Assembly: GCA_964515555.1 (NCBI GenBank)
Contig: CAZEVY010000004.1
Coordinates: 1 to 64,000, forward strand
DNA from: CAZEVY01 sp964515555
GTDB lineage: Bacteria > Acidobacteriota > Terriglobia > Bryobacterales > Bryobacteraceae
DNA length: 64,000 nt
Direction of reading: 5' to 3'
Position 1 is the stretch's first letter. Each line of letters begins with the position of its first letter. The notes beneath the pieces are model-generated. The model worked only from the letters and a program-made list of their open reading frames with translations, had not been told where the DNA came from and did no database searches. Shown here piece after piece: positions 37,221 through 44,846 of the stretch. The position numbers and the translations under genes were made by a program.

Positions 37221-37621
37221 GTGAAGATTCTCGTCTCGGCCGGGGAGGCGTCGGGCGACCTGTACGCCTCGCGCCTGGTCGAGGCGCTGCGCCGCCGGGC
37301 CCCAAGCGCTGAATTCTTCGGATGCGCCGGGCCGCGCATGCGGCAGGCGGGCGTGCGGCAGGTGGTCGACATGGCGAGTCTCGCGGTGGTCGGCCTGGTC
37401 GAGGTGGTGCGTCACCTTCCGCGCATCTACGGCGAGTATCGACGGCTGGCGGCAGCCGCCGCATCGGAGCGGCCCGATGTCGCGATCCTCACCGACAGTC
37501 CCGATTTCCACCTCCCGCTGGCGAGGCGGCTGAAGCGGCTCGGCGTTCCGGTTGTCTACTTCATTGCGCCGCAGGCCTGGGCATGGCGCGAGGGGCGCGT
37601 TCGCGCGCTGCGGCGCGACGT
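37221..37621 (+). CDS. lpxB: Lipid-A-disaccharide synthase, N-terminal part
   Basis: The frame from the GTG at 37221 gives 133 residues of an LpxB N-terminus: LVSAGEASGDLYASRLVEAL, FFGCAGPRMRQAG, MASLAVVGLVEVVRHLPRIY, LTDSPDFHLPLARRLKRLG and VVYFIAPQAWAWREGRV. The enzyme (GT19) joins UDP-diacylglucosamine and lipid X in lipid A synthesis at the inner membrane face. The frame runs into 100 N at 37622. It is followed beyond the gap by the matching C-terminus in another frame, so this is one gene broken by the assembly, not a pseudogene. Confidence 0.95.
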
Positions 37622-37721
37622 NNNNNNNNNNNNNNNNNNNNNNNNNNNNNNNNNNNNNNNNNNNNNNNNNNNNNNNNNNNNNNNNNNNNNNNNNNNNNNN
37701 NNNNNNNNNNNNNNNNNNNNN
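37622..37721. other. Assembly gap of 100 N inside lpxB
   Basis: Exactly 100 undetermined bases. The flanking lpxB parts add up to about 298 residues, while the family is about 380. The true missing length is therefore probably near 250 bases, and 100 is a placeholder. Confidence 0.95.
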
Positions 37722-38220
37722 CCGCTCGGTGAATCTGGTCCTCGCCAGCCCGGCCGGGGGGCCTCCGAAGTCATTTTTTTCGGAACGCATTAGCGGCGCG
37801 CCCATCCAACTAATTGAGGGCGAGACCTGGGATGCAATTGCCCACGCGGAACTCGCATTGGCGGCTAGTGGTACTGTGACTATAGAGGCCGCGCTGCTGG
37901 GAACCCCGATGGTGAGCTTCTACAAGGTCAGCGGCATCAGTTGGATGGCCGGACGGCCGCTGGTGAAGGCGCCCTACCTGACGATGGTAAACCTGGTGGC
38001 CGGACGCGACGTCGTACCTGAATTGATGCAGTCCGCCATGACCGGGCCGCGACTGGCGTCGGAAGCCGCCAGGCTCCTCGACGACCCGGGCGCTCGCGAG
38101 CGGATGCGCGCCGGGCTGGCCGACGTGGCCCAGCGGCTTTCCACGGTTTCCGATCCCATCGAGACGGCCGCGGATTGCGTACTGGAGATAGCAGCAGAGG
38201 ATACGGTTCATGTTTCGTAG
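37722..38220 (+). CDS. lpxB: Lipid-A-disaccharide synthase, C-terminal part
   Basis: About 165 residues of LpxB: APIQLIEGETWDAIAHAELA, LAASGTVTIEAALLGTPMVS, FYKVSGISWMAGRPLVKAPY and TMVNLVAGRDVVPELMQSAM, the nucleotide-sugar binding half. It is in a different frame from 37221-37621 only because the gap length is arbitrary. The part lost in the gap should hold the LLPGSR motif. The 3' end overlaps the next gene by 11 bases. Confidence 0.95.
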
Positions 38221-40171
38221 GATTGTGACGGTCGCGGCGGTGGTGGCGCTCACCGCGGCCGCCCAGGAGCGGCGCGCGGCGCCGCGCATCGACGTGGAGA
38301 GTTACGTCATCGAGGCCGAGGTGCTGCCGGCGACCCAGTCGCTCAAGGCCAGCGCGACCGTGCGCTTCACGCCGCTCGAGGACAACACCACGTCGGCTTC
38401 GTTCGAGCTGAACAACGCGCTGAACCTGAGCCGCGTGGTCGACGAGAGCGGGCGGCAAATCGCCGCCTCGCGTTCGCGCGACGACTTCAGCGTGCGGCTC
38501 AGCTTCCCCGATCCGCTGGCGAAGGGAAAGCCGATCGCGCTGACCTTCAGCTACGACGGGCGTTTGCAGGGCAACGAGGAGTCGCCGGTCAACGGCATCC
38601 GCTTCGCGTCGATCCAGCAGGAGTTCTCGTATCTTCTGTACCCGGCGCGCTGGTTCCCGGTCAATGAATACACGGCCGACCGCTTCACCGCCGAGCTGAA
38701 GATCAACGTTCCGCCGGGATATCGAGCGGTCAGCGGAGGGCTGGAGACCAAGGAGGCGGCCGCGGAAGGGCACACCATCCACCAGTTCCGCATCACGCAG
38801 CCGGCGTTTCCGGGCAGCATCGCGCTGGTGAAGGGCGACGCGGTGCGAACCAGCTCCGAGGGCGTCAACACCTTCCTCTATTTCCGCGACGGCTCGCGTG
38901 AGATGGCGCAGGGCTACGGCGAGGAGATGGGCAAGGTGATGGTGTACCTGACGGGCCTTTTCGGCCTGGCGCCGCAGGCAAGCCTCGCGCTGGTCGAAAC
39001 CGAGGACACGGCCCCGAACGGATACTCGGCGCCCGGCGTGCTGTTCCTCTCGCCGCGGGCCATCGGCAAGCAGGTGAACTCGCGCCTGCTGGTCAACCTG
39101 GTCGCGCGGCAGTGGTGGGGAAACCTCACGTCGCCGATGACGCGCAATCACCTGTGGATCGTGAACGGCATGGCGCGCTACGCCGAGATGATGTGGGTGG
39201 AAAACGCCGCCGGCCCGGGCGCGCTCGAAGCCGAGATTCGCGACACCTACGTCGAGGCGCTGACGATCGACAATCCGCCGGTGATCCAGTCGGCGCGGCT
39301 GGAGGATTACTCGCCCGAGTATTGGGCGGTGACGGGCGCCAAGGGCGCGGCAGTGCTGCACATGCTGCGCGGCATCGTCGGCGACGAGCCGTTCCGCAAG
39401 CTCATTAAGGACGCGGCGGACCAGTTCGCCGGCAAGTCGATGAACACCGAGGAATTCCGCAAGGCCGCCGAGGCCGCCGCCGGGCGCGACCTGCGGTTCT
39501 TCTTCATTCAATGGATCGAGTCGGGCGGCGCGCCCGAGTTCCGGCTGGAATACACGGTCTTCCGCACCAAGGGCGGATTCCGCGTGATGGGCAAGGTCTC
39601 GCAGGATCTGGACACGTTCCGAATGCCGGTCGAGATGAAGATCGAGACGGACGGCAATCCGGAGATGAAGAACGTCGAGGTGGTCGGGACCTCGTCGGAG
39701 TTCATCGCCGAGACGTTCGGGCGGCCGAAGTCGGTGGTCATCGATCCGAGCTTCAAGGTGCTGCGTTACAGCAACCCGATGCGGGTGGCGGTGGCGATTC
39801 GGCGCGGCGAGATGTTCGCCGAGATCGGCGAGTTCCAGGAGGCGCTGAAGGAGTACCAGAAGGCGCTCGACGTGAACCGCAACAGCTCGCTGGCGCACTA
39901 TCGCGTGGCCGAGGCGTTCTTCCTCCAGCGCTCGTGGCAGCAGGCGGCCAACGAGTTCCGCCAGGCGATCTCGGGCGACCTGGAGCCCAAGTGGGTCGAG
40001 GTGTGGTCGCATATCAACCTGGGGAAGATCTACGACGCCTCGGGGCAGCGCGAGCGCGCCGTCAACGAGTACAACCTGGCGATCCGTACCAAGGACAATA
40101 CCCAAGGGGCGCAGGAGGAAGCGGCGAAATACCTGAAGACCCCCTACGAACGCCCCGCGCCGACCAATTGA
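38210..40171 (+). CDS. M1 peptidase-like protein with TPR tail, catalytic residues lost
   Basis: The protein has 653 residues with a signal peptide (MFRRIVTVAAVVALTAAAQ), a beta-rich N-terminal domain, a gluzincin-like domain and a C-terminal TPR region (AEIGEFQEALKEYQKALDVN, AIRTKDNTQGAQEEAAKYL). The M1 zinc motif HExxHxWxGN is replaced by NLVARQWWGN (N296 to N305), keeping the WWGN tail but no zinc ligand. The second motif NEGxA reads IVNGMARYAE and lacks the Glu. It should therefore be catalytically dead and may bind substrates or partners. It overlaps lpxB and the next gene (TTGA). Confidence 0.85.
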   Translation: MFRRIVTVAAVVALTAAAQERRAAPRIDVESYVIEAEVLPATQSLKASATVRFTPLEDNTTSASFELNNALNLSRVVDESGRQIAASRSRDDFSVRLSFPDPLAKGKPIALTFSYDGRLQGNEESPVNGIRFASIQQEFSYLLYPARWFPVNEYTADRFTAELKINVPPGYRAVSGGLETKEAAAEGHTIHQFRITQPAFPGSIALVKGDAVRTSSEGVNTFLYFRDGSREMAQGYGEEMGKVMVYLTGLFGLAPQASLALVETEDTAPNGYSAPGVLFLSPRAIGKQVNSRLLVNLVARQWWGNLTSPMTRNHLWIVNGMARYAEMMWVENAAGPGALEAEIRDTYVEALTIDNPPVIQSARLEDYSPEYWAVTGAKGAAVLHMLRGIVGDEPFRKLIKDAADQFAGKSMNTEEFRKAAEAAAGRDLRFFFIQWIESGGAPEFRLEYTVFRTKGGFRVMGKVSQDLDTFRMPVEMKIETDGNPEMKNVEVVGTSSEFIAETFGRPKSVVIDPSFKVLRYSNPMRVAVAIRRGEMFAEIGEFQEALKEYQKALDVNRNSSLAHYRVAEAFFLQRSWQQAANEFRQAISGDLEPKWVEVWSHINLGKIYDASGQRERAVNEYNLAIRTKDNTQGAQEEAAKYLKTPYERPAPTN

Positions 40172-40722
40172 AGTCCCCCGCGATATTCGCCGCCCTGGCG
40201 CTGGCGGCGGCGCCTTCGGCCGATTACCAGCGCGCCGCGCGCAAGATCGAGACGATCCGCGCCGATAAGGCGGCGAAGCGCTCGACGGTCGCCTTCACGC
40301 CGGCGGAGATCAACGCCTACGCCGCGCACGAATTGCTGGCGGCCGTGCCGGCGGGCGCGCGCAATCCCCGAATCGTCCTGAGGGCGGGCGGCGCGACCGG
40401 AAGCGCGATGCTCGATTTCGTCAAGTTGCGGACGGCGGAGGGCGAGCCTCCCGGACGATTGATGTCCTGGCTGCTCGGCGGCGAGCGCCCGGTCGCCGTG
40501 ACGGTGCGGCTGCGCTCCTCCGGCGGCTGGTGCACGGTGTTCGTCGACAGCGTGGAGATCAGCGGGATTCCCGTGCGCGGGGCGATGCTCGAGTGGCTGA
40601 TCGAGAACTATCTCGTGCCCCGCTACCCGGAGGCCAAGATCGGCAAGCCGTTCCAGTTGGAGCACAACATGGATCGGATCGAGGTGTCGGCCTCGGGCGT
40701 GCGGGTGGTGATGGGGGGATGA
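40168..40722 (+). CDS. Small secreted protein of unknown function
   Basis: The protein has 184 residues from a TTG whose last bases form the stop of the preceding gene (TTGA). The N-terminus MKSPAIFAALALAAAPSA is a plausible signal peptide. The body alternates beta strands (ARNPRIVLRAGGATGSAMLD, ERPVAVTVRLRSSGGWCTVF, IEVSASGVRVVMGG) with a helix (RGAMLEWLIENYLVPRYPEA), resembling lipid-binding or LptC/DUF2993-like folds. That comparison is a guess. It closes the 35.1-40.7 kb rightward unit with lpxB. Confidence 0.6.
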   Translation: MKSPAIFAALALAAAPSADYQRAARKIETIRADKAAKRSTVAFTPAEINAYAAHELLAAVPAGARNPRIVLRAGGATGSAMLDFVKLRTAEGEPPGRLMSWLLGGERPVAVTVRLRSSGGWCTVFVDSVEISGIPVRGAMLEWLIENYLVPRYPEAKIGKPFQLEHNMDRIEVSASGVRVVMGG

Positions 40723-40727
40723 GCCTG

Positions 40728-43187
40728 CTACTCGCAGTTCAGCACCGCCGCCGGGTCCACCCGCGACGCCCGGCGCGCCGGACCCAGACAGGCCGCCAGC
40801 GCGATCGCCGCTAGCACCGCGCCAGAGGCCCCTAGCACGAACGGGTCGAGCGCGCCGACCCCGTAGACCTCCTTCTCCACGACTTTTCGCATCGCCGCCA
40901 CGCCCGCCAGCCCGATCGCCAGGCCGAGAGCGGCCAGCGCCGCACCTTCGCGCAACACCAGGCGCGCGACACCCGACGGCGTGCTCCCCAACGCAACACG
41001 AATGCCGATCTCCCGGCGCCGTTGTCCGACCAGGTAGGCCAGCACCCCGTAGATGCCCAACGCCGCCAGCAGCAGCGCCACGCCGCCGAAGGCCGCCGAC
41101 ACCATCGTCGACGTGCGGCGTCCGGCGAGCGACAGGCGCGCGCGGTCGGCCATCGAGCGCATGTCGAACAGCGCCAGCTCCGGGTCGATCGACGCGATCG
41201 CGGCGCGCATCGGACGAAGCAGACTATCGGCGTCGCGCGAGGTCCGCATGGCGAACGTCATCGTCCAGGCGGGCGTCTGCGTGAACGGAAGATAGTAGGC
41301 GCCCACGGGCGCTCCCCGATCTTCGAGATCCTCGAGCCGCATTGCGCGCACCACGCCGACCACCTTGAGAAATCGTGTGCGCGGGGTGATCCGCAGGCTG
41401 ATTCCCTCGGGATAATACAGCCGCCGGCCGACCGGGTCCGCGCCCGGCCAGAAGCGCTCCGCGAGCCGCTCGTCGACGATCACCACGAGCGGCGCGCCCT
41501 CGGCGTCGCGCTCGTCGAAGTCGCGGCCGCGCAGCAGCCGCGTTCCGATGGCGTCGAAGTATCCCGGGGTGACGGCGACGCGCTTCGGCGAGATGACCGA
41601 TTCGCCGGGCTTCAAGGCGTATCCCTCGGCGAGGATCACCGAGTCGCCGAAGCGTCCGCCGAGCGGGAGATTGCTGGTGGCGCCCGCCCCTGTGACGCCT
41701 GGAATCGCGCGAACCGCCTCGAGCGCCCGGCGGGTGAAGGCGGCGGTTTCGGCGGGACGCTGGTAGCGGGCCGTGGGCAGGCTGGTCGACGCGGTGGCGA
41801 CGCCTTCAACGGCGTAGCCCGGGTCGACGCGCATCAGTGCGGCGAGGCTGGCCGTCAGAAGGCCGGCGCCCGCCAGGAGCACGAAGGCGACACCCACCTG
41901 TGCGACCACCAGCGCCCGTCGCACCGCGCGCGACCGCGTTCCGCGAGTCCCGGTGCGGCCGGCGTCGAGCAGGACGCCTGTCAGCCGCGTCTGAAACACC
42001 TGCGCCATGGGCAGCAGCGCGATCGCCAGGCCCGCCGCCGCCGACGTCGCCAGGGCCGCGAGTGCCACGGTGGCGTCGATGCGGACCTCGCCGGCGCGCG
42101 GTAGCCGCTCCAGGCCGAACGCCGCCAGGCCTCGCAGAGCCAGGTATCCGAGCGCCAGGCCGGCCGCGCCGCCGGTGACCGCCAGCATCACGTTCTCCAC
42201 CACCAGCCGCCGCGTCAGTTGGGCGCGCCCGGCGCCGAGCGCCAGCCTCGTGGCGGTTTCCTTGCGGCGGCCGCCGAGGCGCGCCAACGCCAGGTTGGCG
42301 ACGTTCAGCACGCCGATCAGCAGCACGAAGGCGGCGCCGCCCCAGAGCACATAGAGGGTCGCGCGCACGTCGCATACGAGAAACTCCTGGAGCGGCTGGA
42401 CCAGGGTGTGGAAACCGGCGTTGTCGAGGAGCTGGTTCCATTGGGGGAACCGCTGCCGGTTGGCGGCGTTGACGGCGTTCACCTGCGCTTGCGCCTGCGC
42501 GAGGGTCGCGCCAGGGCGGAGCCGGCCGACATGCATCCAGTTGTTGCTGTGACGCCCGTTCTTCTGGTCCGGGGTGAGGGCCAAAGGCGTCCACAGGCGC
42601 ACATCCGGATCGATGAAGTTGAAGTCAGCGGGCAGGACGCCGACGATCTCATGCTCGCGGCCGCTGATCCGGAGCTGGCGGCCGATGGCGCGCGGGTCCG
42701 AGGCGAACAGCCGCTGCCACAGGCCCTGGCTCAGCAGCACCTTCCGTTCCGCGCCGATCTCTCCTTCCTCGGCGGTGAAGGCCCGCCCGCGCAACGGCGT
42801 CACCCGGAGAAGCCGGAACAGCGAAGGGGTCGCCGACATGGAGACGACGCGCTCGGGCGCGCCGCCGATTTCCACGGTCGGATTGTTGAATCGAAACAGG
42901 GCCTGCTCCTCGAAAACCTTCATGGCGTCGAGGCGGTCGTAATAATCGGCGCCGCCGCTGAAGTGCGAGTCGCCGACTCCCGCCTTGGGATAGCGGTTCG
43001 ACAGGAGCAGGATGCGGTCCGCCTCGGCAACCGGAAGGGGCCGCAGGAGCACCGAATTGACGATCGCGAATATGGCGACGTTGGCCCCCAGGCAAATCGC
43101 CAGCGTGAGGACGACCGCCGCCGCGAAGCCCCTGTCCCTCGTCAGCGACCGGAGGGCCTGCCGGGCGTCGCGGATCCAGTTTTCCAT
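40728..43187 (-). CDS. FtsX/MacB-type ABC transporter permease (acidobacterial ADOP type)
   Basis: An 819-residue protein from the ATG at 43187 (another lies at 43196). It has the double MacB/FtsX layout: N-terminal RDARQALRSLTRDRGFAAAV and a helix, a periplasmic MacB_PCD domain (about 60-250), three helices (LWGGAAFVLLIGVLNVANLA), then the whole module again, ending in three helices and RASRVDPAAVLNCE. The amphipathic ARLGGRRKETATRLALGAGR and QRRREIGIRVALGSTPSGVA segments precede membrane helices. Such permeases lack their own ATPase and are greatly multiplied in Acidobacteria. No ATPase gene is adjacent. Function unproven. Confidence 0.92.
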   Translation of the reverse strand: MENWIRDARQALRSLTRDRGFAAAVVLTLAICLGANVAIFAIVNSVLLRPLPVAEADRILLLSNRYPKAGVGDSHFSGGADYYDRLDAMKVFEEQALFRFNNPTVEIGGAPERVVSMSATPSLFRLLRVTPLRGRAFTAEEGEIGAERKVLLSQGLWQRLFASDPRAIGRQLRISGREHEIVGVLPADFNFIDPDVRLWTPLALTPDQKNGRHSNNWMHVGRLRPGATLAQAQAQVNAVNAANRQRFPQWNQLLDNAGFHTLVQPLQEFLVCDVRATLYVLWGGAAFVLLIGVLNVANLALARLGGRRKETATRLALGAGRAQLTRRLVVENVMLAVTGGAAGLALGYLALRGLAAFGLERLPRAGEVRIDATVALAALATSAAAGLAIALLPMAQVFQTRLTGVLLDAGRTGTRGTRSRAVRRALVVAQVGVAFVLLAGAGLLTASLAALMRVDPGYAVEGVATASTSLPTARYQRPAETAAFTRRALEAVRAIPGVTGAGATSNLPLGGRFGDSVILAEGYALKPGESVISPKRVAVTPGYFDAIGTRLLRGRDFDERDAEGAPLVVIVDERLAERFWPGADPVGRRLYYPEGISLRITPRTRFLKVVGVVRAMRLEDLEDRGAPVGAYYLPFTQTPAWTMTFAMRTSRDADSLLRPMRAAIASIDPELALFDMRSMADRARLSLAGRRTSTMVSAAFGGVALLLAALGIYGVLAYLVGQRRREIGIRVALGSTPSGVARLVLREGAALAALGLAIGLAGVAAMRKVVEKEVYGVGALDPFVLGASGAVLAAIALAACLGPARRASRVDPAAVLNCE

Positions 43188-43265
43188 AAGTACCATTACG
43201 CTTTCATGCCGCGCGAGGTTGCGGCGATGCGAGGGAGCATCCCCGGCCCTGCTAAAATACAGCAG

Positions 43266-44846
43266 ATGCACTGGATTTCGCCGTGGGCGCTGGTATTGTG
43301 CCTGCCTCTGGCGGTGGCCGCTCAGAACCTGGCCGAGTTCGAGAAACGAGTCAGCGAATTCACACTCGCCAGCGGCCTGCACTTCATAGCCGTCGAACGC
43401 CCGGAAGCACCGGTCGTCTCATTTCAAATCTTTGTGAACGCCGGTTCCGTCGACGACCCGGGCGGTCAAAGCGGCTTGGCGCGCATGTTCGAGCGGATGT
43501 TCCTGAAGGGTACCGAGTCGATCGGCTCCGGCAACCCGGCCGCCGAGAAGAAGGCGCTGGAAGAGATCGAACTGGCGCTGGACCGGCTCGCCGCCGAGCG
43601 GCGACGGCCTTCCGCCGAGCCGAAGGATCTGCTCCGGCTGGAAGCCCAGCTCAAACTGGCCGTCTCCGGCGCCAACACCTTCGAGGCCTCCGGCACCTAC
43701 GCCGGCCTGCTCCTCCAGAACGGCGCGACCGGAATTTCCGCCACCACCACCGCCGACGCCACGACGTTTTCCATGAGCCTGCCCGCCAATCGCCTGGAAC
43801 TGTGGTTCCTCCTTCAGTCCTCCTGGCTGAAGAAGCCCGTGTTCCGCGATTTCTACGCCGAGCGCGACGCCCTGGTCGAGGAACGCCGGCGCGTCGATTT
43901 CGACGCGCGCGCCCGCTTGCGCGAGCTGCTGCTGGCGACGGCGATGAGCACTCATCCCTACCGCTGCCATGCCGGATGGCCGAGCGAGATGGCCGCGCTT
44001 CGCGCCAGCGAGGCCGCGCGATTCCATGCGAACTATTACACACCGCCGAACGTCACTGTCGGCATTGCCGGCAACTTTCGCCTGGCCGACGTGCGCCGAT
44101 TCGCCGAGAAATACTTCAGCGGCCCCACAGGCCTGCGGCCGCCACAACCTGCCGCGGTCGAACCCGCCCAGGACGGGGAGCGCCGCGCGACGCTCGAATC
44201 CTCCGTGCAGCCGGAACTCCTGGTTGCCTACAAGCGGCCCGATTTGCGCCACGCCGACGCACCCGTTTTCGAGGTACTCGAAGGGCTCCTCGCCGGCGGC
44301 CGGACCGGTCTGCTGCACAAGGTGCTGATCCATGAGAAGCGCCTGGCCGCCGAGGCGGGCGTGACCGCGATGTATCCCGGGGGGCGCTACCCGGGGCTGT
44401 TTCTCATCCGCGCGCAACCGGCCCTGGGTCACTCCGCCGAGGAGAACGAGGCCGGCCTCTACGAGGTCGTGTCGAGGTTGCAGGCCGGCAAACCCGGCGA
44501 GGTCGATCTCCAGCGGGTCAAAGCGAACCTCCGCGCCGCTACCCTGCGGTGGCTCGACGACAACCCCGGGTTGGCCGGCCAACTGCCGTTCTTTCACGCT
44601 CGCTTCGGAAGCTGGCGCGTCATGTTCACTCGCTTGGACCAGGTCGATAAGGTCACCGCCAACGACGTGCAGCGTGTCGCGCGGCAATACCTGACGTCGA
44701 AGGCCCGAACCGTGGCGTACACGGTGCCGCCGCAGCACGTGGTCTACCCGCCGGCGGCGCCCGCGCCCCGGCCGTCGACTTCCACCGCATCACCGCCTGC
44801 GGCCCCGAAAAATCCGCTCGACCGGAGACCGGTGCGCATCCCATGA
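43266..44846 (+). CDS. M16 (insulinase)-family protein lacking the zinc motif
   Basis: The protein has 526 residues with a signal peptide (MHWISPWALVLCLPLAVAAQ). Two M16 halves are visible: ASGLHFIAVERPEAPVVSFQ with GSVDDPGGQSGLARMFERMF, and YYTPPNVTVGIAGNFRLADV with EVLEGLLAGGRTGLLHKVLI. The HxxEH zinc motif, which should follow SGLA, is R73-M-F-E76-R77, so both His are Arg. It should not bind zinc. It is paired with a second M16 protein whose ATG overlaps its stop. The Pro/Ala-rich C-terminus probably extends into the periplasm. Confidence 0.85.
   Translation: MHWISPWALVLCLPLAVAAQNLAEFEKRVSEFTLASGLHFIAVERPEAPVVSFQIFVNAGSVDDPGGQSGLARMFERMFLKGTESIGSGNPAAEKKALEEIELALDRLAAERRRPSAEPKDLLRLEAQLKLAVSGANTFEASGTYAGLLLQNGATGISATTTADATTFSMSLPANRLELWFLLQSSWLKKPVFRDFYAERDALVEERRRVDFDARARLRELLLATAMSTHPYRCHAGWPSEMAALRASEAARFHANYYTPPNVTVGIAGNFRLADVRRFAEKYFSGPTGLRPPQPAAVEPAQDGERRATLESSVQPELLVAYKRPDLRHADAPVFEVLEGLLAGGRTGLLHKVLIHEKRLAAEAGVTAMYPGGRYPGLFLIRAQPALGHSAEENEAGLYEVVSRLQAGKPGEVDLQRVKANLRAATLRWLDDNPGLAGQLPFFHARFGSWRVMFTRLDQVDKVTANDVQRVARQYLTSKARTVAYTVPPQHVVYPPAAPAPRPSTSTASPPAAPKNPLDRRPVRIP

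Noticed and set aside
37622..37721. Treating the N run as a biological low-complexity tract or a frameshift in lpxB
   Set aside because: Exactly 100 N is an assembler placeholder; both flanks are clean lpxB sequence.
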